Positions 52,136 to 61,483 of a stretch of DNA of 64,000 nucleotides are shown one piece after another. The stretch covers positions 1 through 64,000 of the forward strand of contig JAEUIQ010000058.1 of assembly GCA_016794985.1 (NCBI GenBank), read 5' to 3'. The stretch's first letter is position 1. Every line of letters begins with the position of its first letter. Under the pieces are notes generated by a model, which saw nothing but the letters and a program-made list of their open reading frames with translations, was not told the origin of the DNA and did not search any database. This DNA is from Planctomycetaceae bacterium. GTDB lineage: Bacteria > Planctomycetota > Planctomycetia > Pirellulales > Pirellulaceae. The translations under genes were made by a program, and so were the position numbers.

Positions 52136-53770
52136 ATGACGACGAACACGACTCAGGTACGTTTTTCTGCCTGGCCACTTTTGTTCGCTATTTTCTTGGC
52201 GACGCTATTTGCGACATTGGGATATGTCCGGTATGCCCCTCCGCCACTGCCGCAGGCCTCAGAGCCACAAGCGGAATTTCTTGAACGAGTCTTGAAGACT
52301 TTGGAAATGTTGGTTGGCGACGACATTCCACATCCCTCTGGGACGCCGCAAAACGCGGTGGTTCGACAACGAATCATCCAATTCGTCGAAGGATTAGGGC
52401 AACATGTCGAACTCCAAGAGACTTCCGGTGTTGCTTGGCAGACCAAGCAGACCGTGCCACTGGTCAACCTTTTGGTCTTGATTCCGGGGACCGATCCTAT
52501 CGCCACGATCGCGCTCACTTCGCACTACGATAGCACTGCCGCGGGGCCCGGTGCGGCCGACGACGGGGCAGCTGTCGCGATTTCTTTGGAGCTGCTCCGA
52601 GAATATCAACAACATCCACCAAAGAACAATCTGCTGTTTCTGATCACAGATGGCGAAGAACTCGGACTGTTAGGCGCCGAGAAATTTGTTAACGAACATC
52701 CCTTGGCCAAGACCATCGATTTGGTAATCAATTTGGAAGCTCGCGGGACCAGTGGCCCGAGCTGTATGTTTGAAACAGGCGAAGCTAGTCGCTGGACCAT
52801 CGAGCAGTATCGCGAGTCCGCCCTACGGCCGACGACCAGTTCCCTTTTCTTCGAAGTCTACAAGCTCTTGCCAAACAATACAGACTTTACACACTATCGC
52901 AAATTGCCTATTCAAGGATGGAATTTTGCCTTCGTTGGCAATGTCCTGGACTATCATACGCCGCAGGATAATTTCGCCAACGTCGATCGACGTAGCATTT
53001 ATCACCATGCTGTGCACGCGTCAGCACTGATGGCAAAGTTTGCGAATGCCAAAGAGTTGAAGATCGAGTCTGGTCGGTCGGTTTATTTCGACTACTTGAG
53101 CTTGGGCGTGCTCGCATGGCCGGAAGAGTTCACCGTTTATCTCGCTTGCGTGCCTACCATCATGATTCTTGCTAGTTTCATGATTGCATGGAGAGCCCAT
53201 CGCTTGACTTTGATTCGGATCAGCTTGGCGTTGGTGTGGTTGTTGGGGTTGATCATCAGTCTCGGCGTTGGACTGTGGCTCACCTTCGAAACCATGAAGT
53301 TTCAAGACATCTTTTCACCGCCATGGCCGAAATATCCGGTGCCAATCTTGTTGGCGTTTTGGGTGATCGCACTCGGGATTTCAATCGCATTTGCTCGGAT
53401 TGGTTTCAGACTAGTACACGAAGCGTACAATCTTCTGGCATTGATCGGCGTTGCCCTAACTTGGTTGACGGCGACTTATGTTCCAGGAGCAAGCTATCTG
53501 TTTCTACTGCCAACCATAGGTTGGGGCACCGCGGCCTGGTTCTCGGGACGCTGGCCAGCCTACATGGCTGTGATGTCTTGGTTGGCTGTCGTGGCACTCT
53601 GGTTCCCGTTGGAGCCCCTATTCTATGACGCCCTTGGGTTTCGCGCCCGCGAGATTTTATTGGGTCGTCTGTTGCTGCTAAACGTCACTTTGAGCCCCGT
53701 TTGCTTGGTGAGTTGGGTCGCAAATGGCGAAGCACCGGATGAAGCACGTAAGCTCGCAAAAGAGACCTAG
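52136..53770 (+). CDS. M28-family zinc peptidase with membrane-spanning C-terminus
   Basis: 544 residues. An N-terminal membrane helix (WPLLFAIFLATLFATLGYV), a peptidase domain with the M28 metal ligands: LTSHYDSTAAGPGAADD (H130, D142/D143), TDGEELGL (E174/E175), INLEARG (E201) and a late HYHTPQD. The C-terminal ~240 residues have about six to eight hydrophobic helices. It likely faces the periplasm and cleaves N-terminal residues from peptides. It starts 33 bp after the enoyl reductase gene. Confidence 0.9.
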   Translation: MTTNTTQVRFSAWPLLFAIFLATLFATLGYVRYAPPPLPQASEPQAEFLERVLKTLEMLVGDDIPHPSGTPQNAVVRQRIIQFVEGLGQHVELQETSGVAWQTKQTVPLVNLLVLIPGTDPIATIALTSHYDSTAAGPGAADDGAAVAISLELLREYQQHPPKNNLLFLITDGEELGLLGAEKFVNEHPLAKTIDLVINLEARGTSGPSCMFETGEASRWTIEQYRESALRPTTSSLFFEVYKLLPNNTDFTHYRKLPIQGWNFAFVGNVLDYHTPQDNFANVDRRSIYHHAVHASALMAKFANAKELKIESGRSVYFDYLSLGVLAWPEEFTVYLACVPTIMILASFMIAWRAHRLTLIRISLALVWLLGLIISLGVGLWLTFETMKFQDIFSPPWPKYPVPILLAFWVIALGISIAFARIGFRLVHEAYNLLALIGVALTWLTATYVPGASYLFLLPTIGWGTAAWFSGRWPAYMAVMSWLAVVALWFPLEPLFYDALGFRAREILLGRLLLLNVTLSPVCLVSWVANGEAPDEARKLAKET

Positions 53771-53776
53771 CACGGT

Positions 53777-54391
53777 GTCACAACCAAGTTATGGAGTTGA
53801 TTCGCAGCCGAAGTCGTCGACGCCAAGAATAGGCTGTGACAAAGCACCAGGCATGAATGGGTATTCATTAGCGTTTTTTAGTGTTGATTAGTGTTCATCA
53901 GCTGTTCGCCCTTTCTGCTCGTGGGCTCGAACAGTGCAAGTGGGTTACACCGCTTATTCACACTAATGAACGCTTATAGCCGGTGCACACGACACGATTG
54001 GGCAATCTATAAAGATAGCCGGATAAATGTGACTAACACAGTGCTTGGTCACATGCAAGACATGGCGTTGATTCGCAGCGGAAGTCGTCGCCACCAAGAT
54101 CAGGCTATGACAAAGCACCAGCCATGAATGGGTATTCATAAGTATTCATTAGCGTTCATTAGTGTTCATCAGCGGTTCGCCCTTTCTGCTCGTGGGCTCG
54201 ATCATTGCGAGTGGGTTACACCGCTAATTCACACTAATGAACGCTTATAACCGGTGCACACGACACGATTGGGCAATCTACAAAGATGTACGTATAAATG
54301 TGACTAACACAGTGCTTGGTCACATGCAAGACATGGCGTTGATTCGCAGCGGAAGTCGTCGACACCAAGATCAGGCTATGACAACGCACTA
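53777..54391 (+). repeat. 271-bp tandem repeat array, about 2.2 units
   Basis: Unit starts, judged by ATGG(A/C)GTTGATTCGCAG, lie at 53791, 54062 and 54333, exactly 271 bp apart. Every matched landmark in copies 1 and 2 keeps the same 271-bp offset, so they differ by substitutions only. Within each unit is an inverted repeat: AGCGTTCATTAGTGT at 54151-54165 pairs perfectly with ACACTAATGAACGCT at 54231-54245 (two mismatches in copy 1: 53870-53884 and 53960-53974). An outer pair, TGACAAAGCAC (54108-54118) and GTGCTTGGTCA (54312-54322), encloses it with one mismatch. The third unit is cut off after ~60 bp. No convincing coding sequence is present. Confidence 0.9.
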
Positions 54392-54470
54392 GGATGCAAG
54401 AAACGTCTCCATTCAGTGTCTCGATTCGAGAGCATCACTTGATCGAAGCGACCAAGAAAATGTTCGCGAT

Positions 54471-55214
54471 TTAGGTTGCCGCCGTCATCAAAAGTTTCGT
54501 ACCGGCAATCAACAAGACGGCCGCGAGTAGTCGTTTGATGGTCGTGTGCGGCAATACTCGACTGCCAAAATAGGAACCGGCTAGTCCTGCACAAACTGCG
54601 ACAACCGCGAATGGTACCGCAAAGGTCGGAAAGTTATGGGTGCTCGCGAAATTGCCCATCAATCCTGCGATTGAATTTGCCAAAATAAACAGTGCTGAGA
54701 CGCCAGCCGCAGTTTTGGCAGTGGCCCATCGCATGGTCAACAACAAGGGAGTGAGAAATATGCCACCGCCAGTTCCTGTTAAGCCGGACAGCAAGCCCAG
54801 TCCAGCACCGGTCGGAATTGCCACGAACAAAGACGGCTCGTTGGCAACCGAATCATCCTTGGAGTAGGCGATAAACCTCAGGGCCGACAGGATGAGCACC
54901 AAGCCAACCACGACCTTGAACGCCGCCGTTGGCAGGTCGAGAAATCCGCCAACGAATGACATGGGCACCGCCAGGAGGGCGAATGGCCAAAACAGTTTCC
55001 ATGAGAAATGTCCCTTGCTGGCGAATTGGCAAATGGCGATCGTTGCCACAAGGATATTGAGTATCAGAGCGGTTGGCTTGATTACCACTGGCTCCATCGA
55101 AGCTAATGACATGACCGCGATGTATCCGGAAGCTCCAGCGTGGCCTACCGACGAATAGAGAAATGCCACCCCGCCAATGGCGACGCACATGAGGATCAGG
55201 GCATCTGGTGTCAT
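54471..55214 (-). CDS. TauE/SafE-family permease (sulfite exporter-like)
   Basis: 247 residues with about eight hydrophobic helices. The family pattern appears twice: VAIGGVAFLYSSVGHAGASGYIAVM near the N-terminus and GLGLLSGLTGTGGGIFLTPLLLTMR in the middle. Members export sulfite, sulfoacetate or related anions; the substrate here is unknown. The stop lies just past the tandem repeat array. Confidence 0.88.
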   Translation of the reverse strand: MTPDALILMCVAIGGVAFLYSSVGHAGASGYIAVMSLASMEPVVIKPTALILNILVATIAICQFASKGHFSWKLFWPFALLAVPMSFVGGFLDLPTAAFKVVVGLVLILSALRFIAYSKDDSVANEPSLFVAIPTGAGLGLLSGLTGTGGGIFLTPLLLTMRWATAKTAAGVSALFILANSIAGLMGNFASTHNFPTFAVPFAVVAVCAGLAGSYFGSRVLPHTTIKRLLAAVLLIAGTKLLMTAAT

Positions 55215-55429
55215 GTGAACGATCCAGCTATCGATGGCAATATCATGGCAATCTAACCGGCAAGCGTTTTTCTTGGCCCTGGCACATCTTTGACCTGCAT
55301 GACGGTTCGATCAGCTGTCGAATTTAGTCGATCCCTTTCGTAGCGAATCGAGCTAACGAATTCGAGTCAATGAATTCGAGTCAAAAGAGAACCGAGCCCG
55401 TGTGTACGAACTGACGCAGGATTCTTCGT

Positions 55430-55977
55430 GATGAACTCGCCTCCGCCGATCCTGATTGGCAAGTCGCTTCAACGGGGCTGATTTTAGAAGTTGCGGAAGC
55501 GGATTGCAACAAGCTGGATGGCGATACGGCGTGTTATTGGGATCGCTTGCGATGATCAATGGTCAACGCTTGCATCGTTCCCTTAGGGAAGGAAGATCAT
55601 GCCTACTGGATCGACTCGCGGATCATTCCACGCGACTTGATTGTGGCACCGAATGTAGCCAATCAAGGCGAGCAGCTCTGGATGTAGGGTTCGATTGCGG
55701 CCTCCGATCGCCCTGGTGGACGTTCGAGGAACGTTTGGGCCCGATAAGTTCCGCGTCGAGGGCGAATGATAATGACGTTCGCCGCAAAAACAGGAGTCCC
55801 AGCAATACTCACCGGGACTTGGAGCAAGTTAAATCAGCGAGTGGCCCGACGCCGATCTACCAACAACCGAGTTCCGCCAACTTGTCTGGACCAGCTCTTC
55901 GAGCCGAGTCCCACGTTCATCGTTCGGAAAATCGACCAGCAAATCGTCGTGTCGTGCTCTAGCAAAGAAAGAAAACA
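55430..55977 (+). pseudogene. Possible decayed gene, low confidence
   Basis: One forward frame reads as protein-like fragments broken by in-frame stops: DELASADPDWQVASTGLILE, then SRIIPRDLIVAPNVANQGEQ, then MTFAAKTGVPAILTG and a final RRSTNNRVPPTCLDQLFE. Other frames are no better. No domain was identified. The 763-bp spacer (55215-55977) otherwise holds nothing I recognise. Confidence 0.2.
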
Positions 55978-57141
55978 TCAAGGCGAGCGTTTTCCAGGGG
56001 CATCCTTTCCAGGGGCATCCTTTCCAGGGGCGTCCTTTCCAGGGGCGATACCACCAGGGGCCGGGGGCCTTTTCTCGTTGGGCTTACCAGAGGTGCGAGT
56101 CTTATGGCCATATTCTTCGGCACGATTCAAAACGCGGTTCTCTAGGAAATCAAAAATCGCGTCTGGGACGATATCCGTATGTTGCATCACCGAAGCGATT
56201 CCATCGTGAGCGCTGTCAGTCGTCAACAGATAAATATTATGCTTCTTCCAATCGTCGGCCTCATCCTTGCGTCCCCGTGAAACGGCCCAGCTCGAATAAA
56301 TGGATTTCGTGTCGCGAAAACTCTTGCTCTTTTCGCCGCTAACCAACAACAACTCGAGCGGCTGCGGGTGTCCAGCACCGGACAGCAAAGGCAGCTTCAA
56401 CAATGGGTTGATTTGCAACGACTGATAACTACGCACCGGGCCCAACATCACGACGGCTTTGACGTCTTGTCCCTGTTTGACGGCGGCGGGCAAGTAGCTC
56501 CAATCAACAACCGACCATTGCAGCGCGGGAATCGACATGGCGCCACAGACGACGATCGACATCAATTCGATATTGCAAACTTCGGCGTCATTCTTTTGCA
56601 CCAAGAACTTCTTGCACGCCTCGATGTCCGCTTGGAGCAACAACGCTTCGGCCGGGCCATACTTTTTGGGAGCAAAAGGATTGCCGTTCGCGTCATTGAC
56701 ACTGGCCCCGTGTCCACGCAGATCCGGAACCAAGACACAATGCCCATTATCCGCAAAAAAGGTGGCTAGTGCCTCGAAGTCTTTCCGACTGCGTCCCACG
56801 TCATGCAACATCAACAACGCACCGGCCGCAGTTCCTTTATCCCCTTCGTACCAAGTTGCCTTTAGAGGAAAACCATCTTTTGCCGTCAGCTCCACTTCGG
56901 TTACCGTCAGCTTCGCTTTGGGCGGGTCTTGCTTCGGCTTGGTGTTGCGGGGAGGCGGCGTCTCTTCTTCCTGACCGAAGCTATTACCCGACAGGCAGAG
57001 TCCGCACGCCATCACGATCACCCAAGCGAAAACGACCACCCGGGAGCGGCTCCAACGAGGTCCGTCCGATGTCCATCTCCGGAACCGAAATCCCAGTACA
57101 CCTGACTTACTATCGGAATTAGTCCATCGCCAGCCGCTCAT
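55978..57141 (-). CDS. Secreted alpha/beta-hydrolase-fold protein with C-terminal repeats
   Basis: 387 residues. An N-terminal hydrophobic segment (VVVFAWVIVMACGLCLSG) indicates export. The fold matches alpha/beta hydrolases: GALLMLHDVGRSRKDFEALA gives the oxyanion-loop HDVG, VLVPDLRGHG is a conserved strand-turn, and HDGI near the end may hold the catalytic His. The nucleophile elbow is odd: VVCGAMSIPALQW does not give Gly-x-Ser-x-Gly. The last ~25 residues are (A-P-G-K-D)n encoded by a 15-bp tandem repeat. ATG 57141 with GGAGG upstream, 3 bp after the frr stop. Confidence 0.65.
   Translation of the reverse strand: MSGWRWTNSDSKSGVLGFRFRRWTSDGPRWSRSRVVVFAWVIVMACGLCLSGNSFGQEEETPPPRNTKPKQDPPKAKLTVTEVELTAKDGFPLKATWYEGDKGTAAGALLMLHDVGRSRKDFEALATFFADNGHCVLVPDLRGHGASVNDANGNPFAPKKYGPAEALLLQADIEACKKFLVQKNDAEVCNIELMSIVVCGAMSIPALQWSVVDWSYLPAAVKQGQDVKAVVMLGPVRSYQSLQINPLLKLPLLSGAGHPQPLELLLVSGEKSKSFRDTKSIYSSWAVSRGRKDEADDWKKHNIYLLTTDSAHDGIASVMQHTDIVPDAIFDFLENRVLNRAEEYGHKTRTSGKPNEKRPPAPGGIAPGKDAPGKDAPGKDAPGKRSP
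55991..56050 (-). repeat. 15-bp tandem repeat, four units
   Basis: Units at 55991-56005, 56006-56020, 56021-56035 and 56036-56050 (TTTCCAGGGGCATCC on plus); the last two differ by 1-3 bases. They encode APGKD-like repeats near the C-terminus of the hydrolase-fold protein. Confidence 0.9.
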
Positions 57142-57144
57142 CTG

Positions 57145-57705
57145 CTAATCCTCCATCACATCTTTCTCGCGTTGCTTGGCCAAGTCCGCGACCTGGTCTT
57201 CATATTTCTTCAATAAGTCTTGTACTTCGTTCTTGAGATCCGTCTTGATATCCTCACTAATCAGTTTGTCCTTTTCAAGTTGATCAGCCACTTTATTCCC
57301 GTCGCGACGAATATTTCGCAGGGACACTTTGGTTTCCTCGGCCAGTTCTTTGATGCGCGCGACCATTTTCTTCCGAACATCGGTCGACAAGGCCGGGATA
57401 TTGATTCGGACGACTCGCCCATCACTTTGAGGTGCAAAACCCAAATCCGAAGAGACGATCGCCTTTTCGATATCCTTGATCACGCTTGGATCAAACGGTT
57501 TGATCAAAATCTGAGTTGGCTCGGGAACTCCAACGGTCGCAATTTGCTTGATGGGTGTGGGTGATCCGTAAACATCCACGCGCAACGAGTCAACCAAACC
57601 AGGATTCGCGCGTCCGGTTCGGATTCCTCCCAAGTTTCGCTTGAGGACTTCCACCGCTTTGTCCATCCGATCCTTGAGGTCCGGGATAAATTTTTGAGCA
57701 TTCAT
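57145..57705 (-). CDS. frr: Ribosome recycling factor
   Basis: 186 residues. Splits terminated ribosomes with EF-G. The family signature is visible: MDKAVEVLKRNLGGIRTGRANPGLVDSLRVDVYG, PTPIKQIATVGVPEPTQILIKPFD, and the long helix region ending REKDVMED. ATG 57705 has AAGGAG 7 bases upstream; an in-frame start at 57735 falls inside pyrH. It follows pyrH by one base, and the hydrolase-fold gene follows 3 bp later. Confidence 0.97.
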   Translation of the reverse strand: MNAQKFIPDLKDRMDKAVEVLKRNLGGIRTGRANPGLVDSLRVDVYGSPTPIKQIATVGVPEPTQILIKPFDPSVIKDIEKAIVSSDLGFAPQSDGRVVRINIPALSTDVRKKMVARIKELAEETKVSLRNIRRDGNKVADQLEKDKLISEDIKTDLKNEVQDLLKKYEDQVADLAKQREKDVMED

Positions 57706-57706
57706 T

Positions 57707-58450
57707 CTAATCTCCTTTTCGTTCGCCAGAATCATTGATCAAAGTTCCAATCGACTCGCCCACTGCTGCCCTGCGAATGTTGCCGCTTGTCTTGTAGTTG
57801 AAAACGAGGATCGGCATTTTTCGCTCACGACAATGAGCGATTGCCGTCGAGTCCATCACCCGGAGGTTTTTCTCCAGCACAGTATTGTACGTCAACGAGC
57901 TATAAAAAACCGCGTGGGGGTTCTTCTCAGGGTCGTCACTGTAGACGCCATCAACTTTTGTGGCCTTCAATAGTGCGTCCGCCCCCAACTCCAAGCTGCG
58001 AATCGCTGCGGCAGTATCCGTCGTCACAAACGGTCCGCCAGTACCTGCCGCGATGATCACAACCCGCCGCTTTTCCAAATGCCGTTTCGCTCGACGTCCG
58101 ATGTATTGTTCTGCGACCCCGTCCATTTTGATGGCAGTCATCAGCCGGGCCGGACAACCACATGATTCCAAAGCGTCCTGCAAAGCTAGACCGTTAATCA
58201 CCGTTGCCAACATCCCCATGTAGTGAGCCGTTGTCTCTTGGATCGATTTGTTTTTGTCAGAAAACTGTGCCCCACGCAAAATATTGCCACCGCCAATCAC
58301 CACCGCAATTTCACAACCTAATTGCTGGAGCTGAAGGATCTCTTGAGCCGCCAACACGATTTCGGGCATACTCAATCCACGCTGGCCTGCCGGAGCGAAA
58401 CATTCGCCGGATAACTTCAGCAAAACTCGCTTGTATTTGGGGGTTGTCAC
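57707..58450 (-). CDS. pyrH: UMP kinase
   Basis: 247 residues of amino-acid-kinase fold. Phosphorylates UMP to UDP with [14 protein letters not shown] near the N-terminus, [35 protein letters not shown] and [13 protein letters not shown] are diagnostic. GTG start at 58450; a GGAG lies somewhat far upstream. The pyrH-frr pair is conserved across bacteria; here the usual rpsB-tsf upstream genes are not in this position. Confidence 0.96.
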   Translation of the reverse strand: MTTPKYKRVLLKLSGECFAPAGQRGLSMPEIVLAAQEILQLQQLGCEIAVVIGGGNILRGAQFSDKNKSIQETTAHYMGMLATVINGLALQDALESCGCPARLMTAIKMDGVAEQYIGRRAKRHLEKRRVVIIAAGTGGPFVTTDTAAAIRSLELGADALLKATKVDGVYSDDPEKNPHAVFYSSLTYNTVLEKNLRVMDSTAIAHCRERKMPILVFNYKTSGNIRRAAVGESIGTLINDSGERKGD

Positions 58451-58936
58451 GTTCTACATTGCTCCACAAAGGAATGACGATTCGACTCGAACTGCCTTTA
58501 TACCGCAATTGATCCGTTCACTCTAGGAGGTTTTGAGACCACTCGTCCCCCGACATCCGAGTGTGGTCGGTGGTGACCCGTTTGGGTTGTGTCATCTCAA
58601 TTCTTTCGAATCGAGCCGCAGCAAGCCCCCGAGCGACGTCTCATTCTAACCGGCAGTGCCAACCGACGGGCAATGCGATACCCGAATCCTGATAACCGCA
58701 AAACGGCGAGACCTGTGCGTCGCCGGTGCAACACCTGTGTTTGGAATCAGCCAAGTCAAATCTCCCAAACGCACCTGCCTCCGTTCCGCGGCTTTCGAAT
58801 TGCGGGGATGGGATCCGACCCATGGGTTCACACCCTTGGCTGATACCAGTCGCCGTTCCACGGCTTGCGGGAGGCAGATTTTCTCGATGATAGATCGACC
58901 AATCCCGCGTTCGCGCTCGCTGGTCAATAGCCCCGA
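58451..58936. other. Spacer with short internal repeats
   Basis: About 490 bp between pyrH and the glycosidase-like gene. A 13-base motif close to CCGTTCC(G/A)CGGCTT appears at ~58781 and ~58853. Open frames in both directions look like translated spacer sequence. No promoter was recognised. Confidence 0.35.
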
Positions 58937-61132
58937 TCAATACTTCAGGATGACAACGTCATGCACGTCACTGATCACGACATCGATTTTGTTGCCAGCG
59001 AGCTTTAGGGTGGTTGATGAATTGAATGTTGACACGGATTCAGGCGCGTGCTGCAACTCGATGGTTGCACGGAAAGTTGGAGCGTCTTCCATCAATGCAG
59101 GCAAGACGTACGGGCGTTCTTTCGCGGATAACGTTTGTGGAGGTCCATTGTACCCGAGCAGATGAATCCGTAACGTGCGACTGGCAGGATCGTCCGTCAC
59201 GATGGACTCGACCGTGGCAGGCGCAGTGACTCGAACACGTGGTGTTGGATGTAGCAGGTCAATCGCCGCAGTCAGCAAACGCCGCGCTTCGACCACGTGG
59301 TGTTCCGAAGCCGTCGCGTAATCCGGCGACACCGCAAAAGTCAGGACTTCGCCCGCTCCAATTTTGTGCCTCAAAATCGCGGGACCGACGGGAGCTTCCG
59401 CGCTCATCGGCCAATCGGTTCCCTCGAGTCCCGTTTGTTGCCGAATACTTCGATAAGGTTTCATCACTTGTCCCAGAGCACTCGCTGTCGTCGGCTTCCA
59501 TACGGCGGCAGGACCCTTTACCAAAAACGGCCAATCACGCCGAAGTCCGCGAGCCATGGCGGCTTGCTCTTCTTCTGAAGACTCGCTGTCTGTCAAAAAT
59601 CGCAGCCAATTATCCAACGAGTCTAGCCTTTGTACAAATTGGCCTCCGATCAGGGTTTCCAGCGAGCTGGACTCGATAGGCTCGCCCAGACGGTCATAAC
59701 ACCCGGGTAGTCCAGTAAAAATCAATTTTCCACCACCGGTCACGTACTCGCGAAACATCTCGACTTCGCGTTCTGAAACGATTCCCGGATTGGGCACCAG
59801 CAATACGGGGTACCGACGGACAGACTCGACCGTCGCGTTTTCATCCAATACGATTCCGTAAGGGATGTGTTCGTACGCAAGTGCTTTGTGAGCACCGAGA
59901 AAACTTGGGAACCACTCGGCGGGCTTGTCACGTCCCACCCAGTCCCGCGTTCGACTACTAAAATAGATGCCCACGTCGGCGATGGGCATGTGTCCAAAGT
60001 GGGAGCGTTTTGCCTGTGCCTCCGCAAACGCAGCACCAGTCCGCTCGTAAGCCATGGGGTCCAATCGCCCGTCAAATCCGGTCTTGTCGACCATCGTCAC
60101 GAAGGCCCCGTGTGAAAGGAGTGTCAACAACTCCCAACGGAGATCATTCAGCGGCCGGGTCGTTTGATCGTGATACATGCGTACGCCGCGCTGCATGGCA
60201 ACTTGAACACGTTGGTCGGGCACTGCGGCGCGATAGAATTGGACGTTCAATCCCACCGTGAGCGCACTAAAGCCCCACACGCCGGTTTCTCCTGTGATAA
60301 AGTCGCCGTTTCGCGCATGTTGAACCGGTCGTTGGCCGACTTCAAAACTGAACGGTGGATTGCCGTGATAATTGAAGTCCACGGTTGCCCGTGGATCAAG
60401 CGCCCGAATGTGCGCGGCGAGCAATTGTTCCAAACGTTCGCTCGAGCGATATCGGAACTCTAACATTTTGTCCCACGTATCGTCCCACGTCGGGCCGGTC
60501 GGCATCGGCCGCGAGTATTCTTGCTCGAATTGTCGGCGACAACTTTCGCACCAACAACCGTAAGGCGTTCCGAATCCTTGGTCGACCATGTCGATGTGGA
60601 ATCCTGCAATTCCATATTCAAGTTGTTCAGCAACCATTTGCTTCAGAGCTTCCAAGTAGCCCGAATTGTAACAGAATCGACCGATGGGTTGGCCATTCGC
60701 ATCCCGCATCTGCCATTCCGGATGAGCGGTAAGAAAATGCCCGCCTTGTTGGACAACGCAATAAGCAATGATCGGGAGTCGAGATTTGGCCGCTTCGTCC
60801 ATCGCTTCTCGCAACGGATCTCGACCGGCAAGTCCCGGGGCTTTGGGCAACAGCTTCGATTGGTAGTACGCGTAGTCCCCGTCCCGCACCCACATCACCA
60901 AATACTCGCTGTTCGCGGCGACCGCTTGTCGGACGATTTCTGCCCCATCAAAACTCGCTGCATAACGACTGTCGGTTGGGTCGCTGTGGCCAAAGTGCGC
61001 GCCGGTTGGCCCAGTCTCCATTCCGGTAAGTACCCGGTCGTACCACGGCGATTCCTGTTGGACAAACGACGTCAGGAAGAACGAAACGCTCAACTTCCAT
61101 AAAATGATGGCACTTGAGATCGCCGGCAACAT
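58937..61132 (-). CDS. Large secreted glycoside-hydrolase-like protein with beta-galactosidase-type layout
   Basis: 731 residues. An N-terminal hydrophobic segment suggests export. The first ~330 residues look like a TIM barrel of beta-galactosidase or fucosidase type: SRYAASFDGAEIVRQA, YCVVQQGGHFLTAHPEWQMRDANGQPIG, IAGFHIDMVDQGFG with the acidic HIDM, and CWCESCRRQF. The middle, from ~400 (YPVLLVPNPGIVSEREVEMFREYVTGGGKLIFTG), resembles a glutamine-amidotransferase-like trimerisation domain of GH42-type enzymes. Beta-strand domains finish it. It probably attacks a polysaccharide or glycoconjugate outside the cytoplasm; the exact family and catalytic pair are not assigned. Confidence 0.75.
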   Translation of the reverse strand: MLPAISSAIILWKLSVSFFLTSFVQQESPWYDRVLTGMETGPTGAHFGHSDPTDSRYAASFDGAEIVRQAVAANSEYLVMWVRDGDYAYYQSKLLPKAPGLAGRDPLREAMDEAAKSRLPIIAYCVVQQGGHFLTAHPEWQMRDANGQPIGRFCYNSGYLEALKQMVAEQLEYGIAGFHIDMVDQGFGTPYGCWCESCRRQFEQEYSRPMPTGPTWDDTWDKMLEFRYRSSERLEQLLAAHIRALDPRATVDFNYHGNPPFSFEVGQRPVQHARNGDFITGETGVWGFSALTVGLNVQFYRAAVPDQRVQVAMQRGVRMYHDQTTRPLNDLRWELLTLLSHGAFVTMVDKTGFDGRLDPMAYERTGAAFAEAQAKRSHFGHMPIADVGIYFSSRTRDWVGRDKPAEWFPSFLGAHKALAYEHIPYGIVLDENATVESVRRYPVLLVPNPGIVSEREVEMFREYVTGGGKLIFTGLPGCYDRLGEPIESSSLETLIGGQFVQRLDSLDNWLRFLTDSESSEEEQAAMARGLRRDWPFLVKGPAAVWKPTTASALGQVMKPYRSIRQQTGLEGTDWPMSAEAPVGPAILRHKIGAGEVLTFAVSPDYATASEHHVVEARRLLTAAIDLLHPTPRVRVTAPATVESIVTDDPASRTLRIHLLGYNGPPQTLSAKERPYVLPALMEDAPTFRATIELQHAPESVSTFNSSTTLKLAGNKIDVVISDVHDVVILKY

Positions 61133-61483
61133 GTTGTCTCACTCTCGATAATGGCACGGTTCTTGACTCGTTGGCAAGCGACGCCAGTATACGTTAGCGC
61201 GATCACCGACAAAAGACTCGGGTTCCACACTCACCGAACCGGCAACGCTGGGAAGCATTACGGGTGCGTTGAACCTTAACCCTGGTGTCGGTCTATCAGG
61301 CCTTTCTAAGTGTGATACCCATGTAACCGGTGGCTCGCGCAAACCGGCGAGAGTTGTTTCGGCCCATTCGGGCCTGTTTTCGACAGAAATACTTCAACGC
61401 ATGGCCGAACAGGCCGGGTGTCAGAGCCCACAGGGAACAACCCGCGATGTTGAATGGAACGCATGAAGGCGTCGGCGAAACGA
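61133..61483. other. Spacer with REP-like element
   Basis: About 350 bp between the glycosidase-like gene and the end of the RND pump. Apart from the palindrome at 61325-61349 I see nothing definite. Confidence 0.35.
61325..61349 (+). repeat. REP-like palindromic element
   Basis: AACCGGTGGCTCGCGCAAACC followed by GGCG resembles the element at 49930-49955 (AACCGG, a G-rich step, CT..CGCA, then ACCGGC). Arms CCGGT/ACCGG can pair. Confidence 0.5.

Noticed and set aside
53891-54127. 78-codon open frame in the tandem repeat array
   Set aside because: It lies within the repeat unit, is not carried through the second unit as a comparable protein and has no start signal.
53777-54391. Reading the 271-bp array as a CRISPR or retron element
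   Set aside because: Unit length is far above CRISPR repeats, the copies are contiguous with no spacers, and no cas or reverse transcriptase gene is near.
55456-55962. 168-codon plus-strand open frame
   Set aside because: Rich in Arg and Ser with no motif. Another frame of the same stretch looks more protein-like but is broken by stops, so the region is listed only as a possible remnant.
58641-58940. Open frames of ~93-99 codons upstream of the glycosidase-like gene
   Set aside because: Several frames on both strands are open over the same spacer; composition looks non-coding and internal motif repeats are present.
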